Below are positions 7,971 to 16,596 of a stretch of DNA of 22,984 bases, piece after piece (position 1 is the stretch's first letter; each line of letters opens with the position of its first letter). A program made the position numbers and the translations under genes. This DNA comes from Gudongella sp964575895 (lineage in GTDB: Bacteria > Bacillota > Clostridia > Tissierellales > Tissierellaceae), in assembly GCA_964575895.1 (NCBI GenBank), contig CAZNTE010000032.1, positions 1 to 22,984 on the forward strand. Reading direction: 5' to 3'. The notes under the pieces were generated by a model. It was not told the DNA's origin and made no database searches. It saw only the letters and a program-made list of their open reading frames with translations.

Positions 7971-8884
7971 TGAGTGAGAGCTATGTATTTAGTGATGGAA
8001 AGATATTAAAGGAGGAAGAGGTAAGTATTAGCATAAGATCAAAAGCCTTTAATTATGGATTAGGATGCTTTGAAGGCATTAGGGCTTACTGGAGTGAAGA
8101 GAAGGAACAACTATATGTTTTTAGGTTAAGAGAGCATATGGAGAGATTAAAGAACTCATCAAAAACTCTGTATATGGATCTTCCATACAGTGTTGAAGAT
8201 CTGTGTGATGCAACAGTTGAGTTACTTAAAAAAAATAATTTTAGGACGACAACTTACATAAGACCAGTAGTGTATAAGGGATCTACTTCATTAAATCCTA
8301 CACTTTTTGACAAGGAAAACAATATTTTAATGTATTGTCAGCCACTGGGAAATTTTGCTGGGAAAACTGAATTAAAAGTTGCTGTGTCCAGTTGGAGAAG
8401 GGTAAGTGATACCATGATACCCCCTAGAACCAAATCAACTGGAGCTTATTTAAATTCCGCACTGGCATCCTTGGAAGCTCTACAAAACGGATATGACGAG
8501 GCAGTATTCTTAACACAAGATGGAAAGGTTTGTGAAGGGCCTGGAGAGAATATTTTCTTGGTTAAGAAAGGAAAGTTAGTAACTCCATCACTATCTGATG
8601 ATATATTGGAAGGAATAACAAGAGATACTGTTATAAGACTTGCTAAAGATGAGTTGGGTATGGATGTTGTTGAGAGAAGTGTATCAAGAACCGAACTCTA
8701 CAGCGCAGATGAAGTTTTCTTTAGTGGTACTGCTATGGAAGTAACAGCTGTTGTTGAAGTGGACAATAGAGTAATAGGAAATGGGAAAGAAGGAGAAGTG
8801 TGCAAGAAATTAAAGGAATTATTCTTTGATTTAACAGCAGGTGGAAATGAAAAGTATAAACATTTTCTAACCCCTGTATATTGA
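7970..8884 (+). CDS. ilvE: Branched-chain amino acid aminotransferase
   Basis: PLP-dependent fold-type IV transaminase making valine, leucine and isoleucine from their oxo acids with glutamate. It has 304 residues. The N-terminal pattern is AFNYGLGCFEGIRAYW; the PLP lysine is in TKSTGAYLNSALA (Lys155), and GPGENIFLV plus the SGTAMEVTAV cofactor phosphate loop follow. It starts at ATG 7970, sharing one base with the ilvB TGA and preceded by GAAGGAGGAG, which indicates coupled translation. A TTG three bases earlier is in frame but unlikely to be used. Last gene of the ilv operon. A D-amino-acid or aminodeoxychorismate-lyase-like relative is possible in this fold, but length, motifs and neighbours favour IlvE. 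Confidence 0.92.
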   Translation: MSESYVFSDGKILKEEEVSISIRSKAFNYGLGCFEGIRAYWSEEKEQLYVFRLREHMERLKNSSKTLYMDLPYSVEDLCDATVELLKKNNFRTTTYIRPVVYKGSTSLNPTLFDKENNILMYCQPLGNFAGKTELKVAVSSWRRVSDTMIPPRTKSTGAYLNSALASLEALQNGYDEAVFLTQDGKVCEGPGENIFLVKKGKLVTPSLSDDILEGITRDTVIRLAKDELGMDVVERSVSRTELYSADEVFFSGTAMEVTAVVEVDNRVIGNGKEGEVCKKLKELFFDLTAGGNEKYKHFLTPVY

Positions 8885-8911
8885 TGATATATAATAAATC
8901 TATATAAAATT

Positions 8912-8980
8912 AACACCAAATAGTCTTAGTAGGCCATATAGAGAGAATTTTATACTAAGAAATATGGGTGTTATTTTTTT
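8912..8980 (+). terminator. Strong terminator after ilvE
   Basis: AACACC (8912-8917) pairs with GGTGTT (8967-8972), and TCTTAGTA (8924-8931) pairs with TACTAAGA (8953-8960), giving a long two-part stem with a 21-base apical loop. A run of seven T follows (8974-8980). It closes the ilv transcript. Confidence 0.88.
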
Positions 8981-9167
8981 GCAGAAAAATTCTAATAACT
9001 CTTTCAATTAGTGGATAAGTAAGATAAAATAAATATTGAAAAATAAACATTTTAAGTCTTATCACTTTGCTTTATAGTATCTTAGAGGATAATGTAATTC
9101 ATTTAAAGTCTCTAAAACATAATGATTGAGGTGTTTATTAATAAATATAAAATTGAGGAGCCATAAA

Positions 9168-9521
9168 ATGAATATTGAAATAATAGAAGATATTGCAGTC
9201 TTAAGTTCAGAGGAGTTAATAATAAGGGATTTACAGTCTTCACTGGATCTAATAGCTACTATTAACTACGAAACAAGCCTCAACAAAATAGTAATAAGGA
9301 AAGATAATATTATTGAAGACTTCTTTTATTTAGAGACAAAACTTGCTGGTGATGTATTTCAGAAATTAATGAATTACCAGATTAAGATGGCTATAGTAGG
9401 AGATTTTCTCTCATACGAGAGTAAGAGCTTAAATGATTTTATTTATGAGTGTAATAAGGGTAGTAGTTTCTTCTTTGTTGGAGAAATAAATGAGGGTATA
9501 AAAAGATTAAATATGCTCTAG
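9168..9521 (+). CDS. DUF4180-like small protein, function unknown
   Basis: A 117-residue protein without signal peptide or membrane segment. Sequence pieces such as FFYLETKLAGDVFQKLMNYQIKMAIVGDF and SKSLNDFIYECNKGSSFFFVG agree with my memory of the DUF4180 family, whose role is not established. The frame is open back to 9126, but the ATG at 9168 has GAGGAG at 9155-9160 with good spacing and gives the family-like start MNIEIIEDIAVL. It stands alone behind the ilv terminator and 43 bases ahead of the GGDEF-EAL gene on the same strand, so co-transcription with c-di-GMP genes is possible but unproven. Confidence 0.65.
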   Translation: MNIEIIEDIAVLSSEELIIRDLQSSLDLIATINYETSLNKIVIRKDNIIEDFFYLETKLAGDVFQKLMNYQIKMAIVGDFLSYESKSLNDFIYECNKGSSFFFVGEINEGIKRLNML

Positions 9522-9564
9522 TTTTAGGCTATGAACATATTATGGTTAATGTTGAGGTGATGTT

Positions 9565-11814
9565 GTGAAAAGAGATAAACTTAAGAAAATTGATATTAGA
9601 TATTTTATATATCCATTTCTAATATCAGCAACATTATTTCTATTGATAGGATATTTTACAGTTCAAAATAGAATAGAAGAAAGGTATGCCACCTTTGAAG
9701 AAAATGCACTAAATCTTGCTCACACCTATTCCCAAGCCTTAATCAGCACTAGAGAAGCAGAGGATATAATAAAGGAGCTGTTAGATCATAATATAGGAGA
9801 TGCCATATCTGCTCTTCAACTATTTGACAACCTTTATAACACTGATGTTTTAGAGGATATTGCCAATAGTTTTCACCTGGATGAGGTTCATCTATATAAT
9901 CCAGAAGGTGTAATAGTATTCAGTAAAGGTAACAAGTATATTGGATGGAAGGCTTATGAAGGCCACCCTGTTTATGATTTTATGGTGGGGGATGCTGATA
10001 TACTAGTTGAAGATATTAGAAAAGATACAGAAAGTGATCAATATTACAAGTATGCATATGTTAAAAATGAAGATGGATCATTCATCCAAATAGGTGTTCT
10101 TTCTGACTATGTATATAATTTTATAGCAAAATTCGAGATGCAGAATATAGTTGAATCAATTTCCAAGTTCTCTGAAACAAAACATGTTACATTTGTAGAT
10201 GATGGATTTAAGGTGATTGCTTCAACTCTTGATAGCTTTAAGGGTATCAGGATAGAAGATCCTAAGGTTCAAGAGAGACTTATCAGTGACACCAACGAAG
10301 TTACTAGGGTTGAAATTGAAGGAGAAGATACCTATCAGGTCTGTGTGCCAATTTATCATATGGAAGAAAGACTGGGTTCCTTATCCATAGGTTGGAGTAC
10401 TGATGAAACTGACAAGGAGATAATAGGCATAATACAAAATGGAATACTTATATTCTTTGTCATTGTGTTGATAATTGGTGCTGTTATTTTCTTTGCATTT
10501 AGAAAGAGCAAGGAGAATATAACTGTAGCCTATTATGATAAGTTAACAGGTCTACCAAATAAAGAGTATTTATATGAGTTTTTGGAAAACGAAATAAGAA
10601 AAATAGACAAAGAAAAAAAGGCAATACTAATGTTGAATGTTAAGAACTTCAAAACATTAAATATTACCTATGGTTATGACTATGCCAATGAAATATTAAG
10701 TGAAATGGCAATGAGGATTTACAGGGTAATTAATGATGAGGATATGTTCTTCCATTTTGGAGGGGATAGATTTATTATCTATGTTGACCAACACAAGTAT
10801 TCAAATGATTTAGTAGTTTTATCTCAAAGGATTTTAAGTACTTTGAATGAACCTTTTCATAGAAAGGATGAAGTTCAGATGCTAAATATTGAAATTGCCA
10901 TTTTAGAGGTTGATGATAAGGATATAACTGTTGATAGGATACTTCAGGATGCCACATTGGCTCTATCCACTGCCAATAAGGATATGACTAACAGTATTAT
11001 AGTATTTAACAAGGAAATGGAAGATAAGATTAAAAGAGTGGATATGATTGAAAAGTCCTTGTTAAGAGTTATAAATAGGGAGACAGAATCCCTCTATCTT
11101 GAGTTTCAGCCAAAGTTAGATCTAAAGAAAAATAGAATCATAGGATTTGAAGCCCTGGCTAGAATGGAGACCCAGGCTTTGGGAAGATTATCACCACTTG
11201 AGTTTATAGAAATTGCTGAGTCTAGGTTACTCATATATGATCTTGGTAAGATTATAATTGAAAAATCATGTGAATTTTTGAATACTCTAGGGAACGCTGG
11301 ATATAAAGATATGACCATAGCTATAAATATATCTGGAATTCAACTGTTAAGAGATGAATTCATAGGGGATGTCATAAATATAACTAATAAATATGGAATT
11401 AACCCTAAGTTATTGGAATTTGAAATAACTGAATCCATTCTTATGGATAATTATAATTTGATAAATAAAAAACTCCAGGAAATAAAATCCCTAGGGATCA
11501 TGATTTCTATAGATGATTTTGGTACGGGTTTTTCATCCCTGGCAAGATTAAAAAGTCTAAATGTTGATATAGTTAAAATTGATCGATTCTTTATTAATAG
11601 AATAAGTATGAAGGAGGAAGATAATCTGATTTCAGCTGATATAATATCCATGTGTCACAAAATTGGATTAATGGTAGTGGCAGAGGGAGTAGAAACCAGT
11701 GACCAGCTGGAGTATCTAATAAAGTATGATTGTGATATAATTCAAGGGTACTACTTGAGTAGACCATTGCCAAAAGAAAGGGCTATTGTTTTCTTAGAAC
11801 ACTATAAAGAATAA
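9565..11814 (+). CDS. Membrane sensor GGDEF-EAL protein, likely c-di-GMP phosphodiesterase
   Basis: A 749-residue inner-membrane signalling protein. A membrane helix at about 12-33 is followed by an extracytoplasmic region (about 35-285, Cache-like in size, family not recognised) and a second helix at about 292-312. The GGDEF domain (about 322-480) is degenerate: the signature reads GGDRF (399-403) and the first metal position reads LNVKNF rather than a D-containing motif, so cyclase activity is unlikely. The EAL domain (about 500-745) is intact: EAL 529-531, Asn588, EITES 620-624, DDFGTGFSS from 650, KIDR 671-674, EGVE 707-710 and Gln727. It should hydrolyse c-di-GMP, perhaps gated by the degenerate domain. 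The GTG start at 9565 follows GAGGTGA at 9554-9560; no better ATG is seen. Confidence 0.88.
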   Translation: MKRDKLKKIDIRYFIYPFLISATLFLLIGYFTVQNRIEERYATFEENALNLAHTYSQALISTREAEDIIKELLDHNIGDAISALQLFDNLYNTDVLEDIANSFHLDEVHLYNPEGVIVFSKGNKYIGWKAYEGHPVYDFMVGDADILVEDIRKDTESDQYYKYAYVKNEDGSFIQIGVLSDYVYNFIAKFEMQNIVESISKFSETKHVTFVDDGFKVIASTLDSFKGIRIEDPKVQERLISDTNEVTRVEIEGEDTYQVCVPIYHMEERLGSLSIGWSTDETDKEIIGIIQNGILIFFVIVLIIGAVIFFAFRKSKENITVAYYDKLTGLPNKEYLYEFLENEIRKIDKEKKAILMLNVKNFKTLNITYGYDYANEILSEMAMRIYRVINDEDMFFHFGGDRFIIYVDQHKYSNDLVVLSQRILSTLNEPFHRKDEVQMLNIEIAILEVDDKDITVDRILQDATLALSTANKDMTNSIIVFNKEMEDKIKRVDMIEKSLLRVINRETESLYLEFQPKLDLKKNRIIGFEALARMETQALGRLSPLEFIEIAESRLLIYDLGKIIIEKSCEFLNTLGNAGYKDMTIAINISGIQLLRDEFIGDVINITNKYGINPKLLEFEITESILMDNYNLINKKLQEIKSLGIMISIDDFGTGFSSLARLKSLNVDIVKIDRFFINRISMKEEDNLISADIISMCHKIGLMVVAEGVETSDQLEYLIKYDCDIIQGYYLSRPLPKERAIVFLEHYKE

Positions 11815-11843
11815 ATAAATTACTTCGTGAGGAATTGTTTTAT

Positions 11844-13439
11844 ATGAAAAATAAAAATTTATATAATCTAGTAATAATAGTTTCCTTCCTACTAATACCA
11901 GTAATGATAGCTATTCATGTATTTGTAGGAAAAGATTCAAAAATGTCCCATATAGTCTCTGGGGCATTAATTTCTGCTGTGGTTTTACTCTCCTTCATAT
12001 ATATCCTTATGAAAAGTAAGAAGGAATTCAAAGCAACAGAGGAAAGACTTAAAAATGTTCTGGATTCAACTGCAGAAGGGATATATGGTATGGATCTAGA
12101 AGGGAATTGTATATTTGCCAATAAAAGCTGTATCCAAATGCTAGGATATGAAAGTGAAAGAGACTTAATTGGAAAGAATACCCACCTTCTTTTCCACCAC
12201 TCTTATAAGGATGGCTCAATTTATCCTGTTGATGATTGTGGGATTTTTAAGACCTTATTAAAGGGAGGGAATCATCACAGTTCTGAAGAGGTATTCTGGA
12301 GATCTGATGGGACCAGTTTTGATGTTGAGTATAGATCCACCCCTAAATTTAGTAGTGGTGTTTTAACTGGAGGGGTTGTTACCTTTATAGACATTACTGA
12401 GAAAAAGAAAGCTCAGGAGAGAATAAATTATCTTTCATATCATGATCCAGTGACTAGCTTATATAACCTAACATTTTTAAATGAGGAAATGAGAAGACTT
12501 GATGTCCCAAGGAACCTTCCTTTCAGTGTAATAATTGGAGATGTTAATGGACTAAAGTTGACCAATGATATTTTTGGCCATGAAGCAGGAGATAATCTTC
12601 TTAAAGAAATCAGTAAGGCTTTAGTAAGAAGTTGTCGTGCAGATGACATTATAGCTAGAGTTGGTGGAGACGAGTTTATTATGCTTCTTCCAAAAACCAC
12701 ACTTAAGGATGCTGAAACAATAAAAGATAGAATATATTCTGAAGTGGATAGGGGAGCATTTAATACAATAAAAGGTGGAATAGCATTGGGAGTTTCAACA
12801 AAAATTGAAACTGGGGAAAATATTCAGGAGATAATAAAAGAAGCTGAAGTGAAAATGTACAAGAATAAGACTTTATGGTTAAAAGAGAATAGTATTAAAC
12901 AACTTGAAAGCATTATGGACAGTCTACACCTAAGTTCCGAGAGAGAAAGATTACATTCAGCAGTTGTTAGTAAGGTATCAGAAAAAATTGCAAGGAATTT
13001 AAATCTATCCTATGAAGAGATAAGAAGGGCAAGAGATGCTGGATACTACCATGATATTGGAAAAATAATTCTGGATAAGGATTCCCTAAGAAACCCTAAT
13101 TCCCTAAATGATGGACTAAGTCAAAATAGAAAGAGGCATCCTGTAGTGGGGTATAGAATATTAAGTCTGTTTGATGCTACTATGGATTTAGCCATTGGAG
13201 CATTAGATCATCACGAGTACTTTGATGGGACTGGATATCCTAAAGGCTTAAATGGAGAAGAAATTTCTCTACTTGGTAGAATTATATCCCTTGCTGAGTA
13301 TTATGATTTTAAAACCAATCCCCATGGAGGTATAGGATTGTCCAGAGAAGAGGCTGTCAATGAGATATCTATGCTTTCTGGAACTAAATTTGATCCAGCA
13401 ATTGTTGATGCCTTTTTAAGGGTAATGGAAACTGAATAA
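11844..13439 (+). CDS. Membrane PAS-GGDEF-HD-GYP c-di-GMP protein
   Basis: A 531-residue protein with two N-terminal membrane helices (about 8-28 and 36-56) and almost no external loop. A PAS domain (about 65-190; LKNVLDSTAEGIYGMDLEGN) precedes a GGDEF domain with intact GGDEF at 274-278 and DVNGLKLTND upstream. The C-terminal HD-GYP domain has YHDIGK (His403-Asp404), a further HH pair, and DGTGYPKGLNGEEI containing GYP at 464-466. Both a cyclase and a phosphodiesterase site look competent, so net activity may depend on the PAS signal. ATG 11844 follows GTGAGGA at 11827-11833; a TTG at 11835 is too close to it. It lies 29 bases after the EAL protein, so the two are probably co-transcribed. 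Confidence 0.88.
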   Translation: MKNKNLYNLVIIVSFLLIPVMIAIHVFVGKDSKMSHIVSGALISAVVLLSFIYILMKSKKEFKATEERLKNVLDSTAEGIYGMDLEGNCIFANKSCIQMLGYESERDLIGKNTHLLFHHSYKDGSIYPVDDCGIFKTLLKGGNHHSSEEVFWRSDGTSFDVEYRSTPKFSSGVLTGGVVTFIDITEKKKAQERINYLSYHDPVTSLYNLTFLNEEMRRLDVPRNLPFSVIIGDVNGLKLTNDIFGHEAGDNLLKEISKALVRSCRADDIIARVGGDEFIMLLPKTTLKDAETIKDRIYSEVDRGAFNTIKGGIALGVSTKIETGENIQEIIKEAEVKMYKNKTLWLKENSIKQLESIMDSLHLSSERERLHSAVVSKVSEKIARNLNLSYEEIRRARDAGYYHDIGKIILDKDSLRNPNSLNDGLSQNRKRHPVVGYRILSLFDATMDLAIGALDHHEYFDGTGYPKGLNGEEISLLGRIISLAEYYDFKTNPHGGIGLSREEAVNEISMLSGTKFDPAIVDAFLRVMETE

Positions 13440-13449
13440 TAAAGTATAA

Positions 13450-13479
13450 AGACTCCAAGAAATTGGAGTCTAAATTTTT
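13450..13479 (+). terminator. Hairpin terminator between convergent genes
   Basis: AGACTCCAA (13450-13458) pairs with TTGGAGTCT (13463-13471) around a GAAA-type loop. AAATTTTT follows on the plus strand and a weaker T-rich stretch on the minus strand, so it may stop transcription from both sides. Confidence 0.82.
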
Positions 13480-14554
13480 AACTATTAAGTTCTTCCAAAA
13501 CTTCTTTTAATCCTTCAAGGAATGCATCCACATCTTCCTTGTATACATAGCCCATGGTACCAACTCTAAAGACGTCTTCAGCGATGGCAGCTAATCCACC
13601 ATTTACAATTATTCCTTTTTCAGCCAAGCCTTTTACTATTGCCTTTGATTTTCCTTTTGCATATACAGCAGTTAAAGTTTTTGATGCATACTTTTCATCC
13701 TTAGGGAAGATATCAAGGCCTAATTCTCTTACTCCAGCAATAATTCTATCTCTGTTTTCAATATGTCTTCTTTGTACTTCTTCTAAGCCTTCTTCAAAAA
13801 TCATCTTCAAAGCTTCATCAACTGCCATAATGGTATAAACTCCAGGAGTATTTGGTGTTTGATTGATTTCTTGGAACTTTTTAGCCTTATTCAAATCAAA
13901 GTAAAATTTAGGTATATTTGAATGCTCAGTGGCTCTCCAGGCTTTTTCACTTAATGATATAAATGCTAAGCCAGCTGGAACCATAAGGGCCTTTTGTGAT
14001 CCAGTAAGTACGATATCAACTCCCCAAGCATCCATTTGCATTTCAATACCTACAGCTCCACTAACAGAATCAGTAATCAAAAGGATATCTGTATCCTTAA
14101 GTGCTTTTCCATAACTTTCAATATCATTTGTAATACCTGTTGCACTCTCATTATGAATTACAATAACACCCTTGGTATTAGGAGTCACATGACTTAAGAC
14201 TGTATCCACATCTGCAGCTTCACCAAGAGGGAAGTTAACTCTAACTACCTTAAGCTGGTAAGCTTCAGCCATGGAGGCAAACTGCTCAGAGAAGACTCCT
14301 AATGTTGGTACAATGACCTCATCACCAAATGAAAAGCAATTCTGTAAAACAGCTTCCATTGCCCCTGTGCCTGATGATGTTAAAATGTAAACTTCATTCT
14401 CAGTATTAAAAATTTTCTTTAAACTCTCTCGAACTCTTTTATGCATTTCCATATACTCAGGGGATCTGTGAGAAATCGATTTCCTGTTCATCGATTCTAA
14501 AATCCTCTCTGGGACAGCAGTTGGACCAACCATCATTGATACTTCTTTTTTCAT
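13478..14554 (-). CDS. Class V PLP aminotransferase (alanine/serine-glyoxylate type)
   Basis: A 358-residue fold-type I transaminase of the alanine-glyoxylate / serine-pyruvate aminotransferase group. It begins MMVGPTAVPERILESMNRKSISHRSPEY, typical of that group. SSGTGAMEAVL (60-70) binds the cofactor phosphate, NESATG (135-140) and TDSVSGAVG contain the cofactor-facing residues, and GSQKALMVPAGLAF holds the PLP lysine Lys188. The C-terminal FRVGTMG is the usual substrate-carboxylate Arg motif. AAGGAGGG precedes its ATG on the minus strand, with a clear promoter upstream. No serA or glycine-metabolism gene adjoins, so the physiological substrate (glyoxylate, hydroxypyruvate or phosphonate-type compounds) cannot be fixed from the sequence. 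Confidence 0.85.
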   Translation of the reverse strand: MKKEVSMMVGPTAVPERILESMNRKSISHRSPEYMEMHKRVRESLKKIFNTENEVYILTSSGTGAMEAVLQNCFSFGDEVIVPTLGVFSEQFASMAEAYQLKVVRVNFPLGEAADVDTVLSHVTPNTKGVIVIHNESATGITNDIESYGKALKDTDILLITDSVSGAVGIEMQMDAWGVDIVLTGSQKALMVPAGLAFISLSEKAWRATEHSNIPKFYFDLNKAKKFQEINQTPNTPGVYTIMAVDEALKMIFEEGLEEVQRRHIENRDRIIAGVRELGLDIFPKDEKYASKTLTAVYAKGKSKAIVKGLAEKGIIVNGGLAAIAEDVFRVGTMGYVYKEDVDAFLEGLKEVLEELNS

Positions 14555-14612
14555 TTTAATTCCCTCCTTAAATATTTACCATAAGTGAATGATATTTAAT
14601 AATGTTAAATTG

Positions 14613-14641
14613 ATAATATAACATATGTTCAATTATGTCAA
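14613..14641 (-). promoter_or_regulatory. Promoter of the minus-strand aminotransferase
   Basis: Read on the minus strand, TTGACA (14636-14641) is a perfect -35 box, followed by 17 bases and TATTAT (14613-14618) as -10. The spacer contains the perfect palindrome AACATATGTT (14620-14629), a possible operator. On the plus strand of the same gap a TATAAT occurs at 14677-14682 without a convincing -35 partner. Confidence 0.68.
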
Positions 14642-14734
14642 TATAATTACCTTAATTAATATTCGCACTTAAGTAATATAATTTTATATGATATGATATT
14701 TTTAGATGGAAAGATTGTTATGAAGAGGTGAAAT

Positions 14735-15496
14735 ATGCATAAAATCATAGTAAAGGCTATATCCACTTGGAGAGAATTAGATGTTGAACTTTTTAATGAT
14801 TTAGATATTGGTGTTGAGATTCAAGACTTTGTTGAACCAAATCTAAATAAGGAAGAACTAGGGGGTATCATTAAATACTACAATGAGAAGTTAGGACAAG
14901 TAAGGGGTCTTAAAACTATGCATGGGCCATTTTTAGACTTAAAACCTTCTAGTCCAGATATGATGATTAGAGAAGTAAGTAAGATGAAATACAGAGCTAC
15001 TTTACAAATTGCATCAATACTTAAAATAGATCATATTATTTTTCATAGTCAAATAAACCCATATTTGAACCAGCCCTATTTAAGAAAACTTAACAATAGT
15101 CAGGCTAAGGAATTTTGGGATGGATTGCTTGAAGATGTAAATGAGTATAAAGGTACTATTCTCATAGAAAATATCTTTGAGGAGACTCCTGATATGCTTT
15201 ATGATTTAATCACTCACTTAAACCATGAAAGAATAAAAATTAACTTAGACATTGGACATGCCAACTTAGGAAAGGTTGGTCTAGAAGAATGGATAAGGAT
15301 ATTAAGAGATTACATTCACTATATTCACATACATTCAAATAATGGTGAGTATGATGAACATAAACCGCCAAATGAAAATCAGTTAAATGAGTTGAAAGAG
15401 CTACTAGAAAAGTACCATATCAATCCTATACTATCTTTAGAGTACAAGACTGATGATTTAATAAACTGTATAAAAAAATACGAAATATTTAGATAA
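14735..15496 (+). CDS. Sugar phosphate isomerase/epimerase-like TIM-barrel protein
   Basis: A 253-residue soluble protein of the AP-endonuclease-2 / xylose-isomerase-like TIM-barrel superfamily. Candidate metal ligands fall at strand ends in the expected order: His63 (MHGPF), His104 (IFHSQ), Glu145 (LIENI), Asp172 and His175 (LDIGHAN), His198/His200 (IHIHSNNG), Asp207 and His209 (DEHKPP) and Glu236 (SLEYK). The exact reaction cannot be read from sequence. ATG 14735 follows GAAGAGGTG. It ends 15 bases before cobT and is evidently the first gene of the cobalamin operon, so a link to lower-ligand or ribose metabolism is possible but speculative. Endonuclease IV proper is longer and has different spacing. 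Confidence 0.78.
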   Translation: MHKIIVKAISTWRELDVELFNDLDIGVEIQDFVEPNLNKEELGGIIKYYNEKLGQVRGLKTMHGPFLDLKPSSPDMMIREVSKMKYRATLQIASILKIDHIIFHSQINPYLNQPYLRKLNNSQAKEFWDGLLEDVNEYKGTILIENIFEETPDMLYDLITHLNHERIKINLDIGHANLGKVGLEEWIRILRDYIHYIHIHSNNGEYDEHKPPNENQLNELKELLEKYHINPILSLEYKTDDLINCIKKYEIFR

Positions 15497-15511
15497 AAAT
15501 GGAGGATGAGA

Positions 15512-16582
15512 ATGGAGTTGCTAAAAGAGACATTAAGTATGATTACAGGTGCAGATAAAGAGGCAATGAAAAGAACTAGAAGTAAGTGGGATGGTTTAGT
15601 TAAGCCTATTGGAAGTCTTGGGCAGCTGGAAGAACTAACCATTAAGATTTCTGGCATGACAGGTAAAACAATTAATCCAATTAAAAGAACTGCAATACTT
15701 GTAATGTGTTCAGACAATGGGGTTTGCAGTGAAGGAGTTAGTGCTGCACCACAATTCTTCACAAGAATATTAGCTGAAAGTATGAGTAAAGGTTTAACAG
15801 GAGTTGCAACATTGGCTAGTTTTAGTGGCGCAGATATTTATACTGTGGATTTAGGAATTATTGGAAATCCTATGGATGCTAATGTAATTAGCAGAAAAAT
15901 AAGTGACGGAACTAATAATTTCGTATTGGGTCCAGCAATGACATATGAACAGGCAGTCAAAGCTATAGAAATAGGGATTGATATATCAGATAGACTTTAT
16001 TCACAAGGGTATGACATCTTAGGAACTGGTGAGGTAGGCATAGGAAATACTACAACATCATCTGCTGTCATGACTGCATTAACTGGTTTGGATGTTGATA
16101 TTACATGTGGAAAAGGAGCAGGTCTTACTGAGGACCAATACAGTAACAAAAAAGAAATAATCAGAAAAGGCATAGAGATAAACAAGCCTGACAAGGAGGA
16201 CCCAATCCATGTAATTTCAAAAGTAGGTGGATATGATATAGCAGGCATGTGTGGGAGCTACCTTTCTGCAGCAAAGAATAGAAAGCCCATTGTTATGGAT
16301 GGATTTATTTCATCTGTGGCTGCTCTTTGTGCTATTAAGCTCAATCCTTACGTTAAAGACTACATAATACCTTCTCATTTATCTAAGGAGCCTGGATCAA
16401 GTTTTCTGATGAATGAACTTAAATTAACTCCTATTCTAAACTTGGATATGAGACTTGGGGAGGGATCAGGGTGTCCTTTGGCCTTCAGTGTTTTAAAAGC
16501 TGCCATGTATACTTTGGAGAATATGGGGACATTTGAAAATACTGCCTTAAGTAGTGAAGAATTAATTGATATTAGAGAATAA
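15512..16582 (+). CDS. cobT: Nicotinate-nucleotide-dimethylbenzimidazole phosphoribosyltransferase
   Basis: Moves phosphoribose from nicotinate mononucleotide onto the lower-ligand base to make alpha-ribazole phosphate (or an analogue) for cobamide assembly. It has 356 residues from ATG 15512. Motifs: KPIGSLGQLEEL near the N-terminus, MCSDNGVCSEGVSAAPQ, the phosphate loop GTGEVGIGNTTTSSAV, MDGFISSVAALCA, and SHLSKEPG. RLGEGSGCPLAF contains the catalytic Glu317, the same number as in the Salmonella enzyme. An in-frame ATG at 15506 touches the GGAGG (15501-15505); 15512 has proper spacing and is preferred. Anaerobes often use bases other than dimethylbenzimidazole, and the sequence does not say which. 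Confidence 0.95.
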   Translation: MELLKETLSMITGADKEAMKRTRSKWDGLVKPIGSLGQLEELTIKISGMTGKTINPIKRTAILVMCSDNGVCSEGVSAAPQFFTRILAESMSKGLTGVATLASFSGADIYTVDLGIIGNPMDANVISRKISDGTNNFVLGPAMTYEQAVKAIEIGIDISDRLYSQGYDILGTGEVGIGNTTTSSAVMTALTGLDVDITCGKGAGLTEDQYSNKKEIIRKGIEINKPDKEDPIHVISKVGGYDIAGMCGSYLSAAKNRKPIVMDGFISSVAALCAIKLNPYVKDYIIPSHLSKEPGSSFLMNELKLTPILNLDMRLGEGSGCPLAFSVLKAAMYTLENMGTFENTALSSEELIDIRE

Positions 16583-16596
16583 AATGGGGTGAATTG

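Noticed and set aside
9000..9167. c-di-GMP riboswitch before the DUF4180/c-di-GMP genes
   Set aside because: No GEMM-type conserved core or stacked stems are visible; the stretch is AT-rich with only weak promoter-like hexamers.
14555..14734. Cobalamin riboswitch ahead of the cob operon
   Set aside because: No B12-box-like GCC-rich conserved core is visible in this short AT-rich gap; only the minus-strand promoter and an isolated TATAAT are seen.
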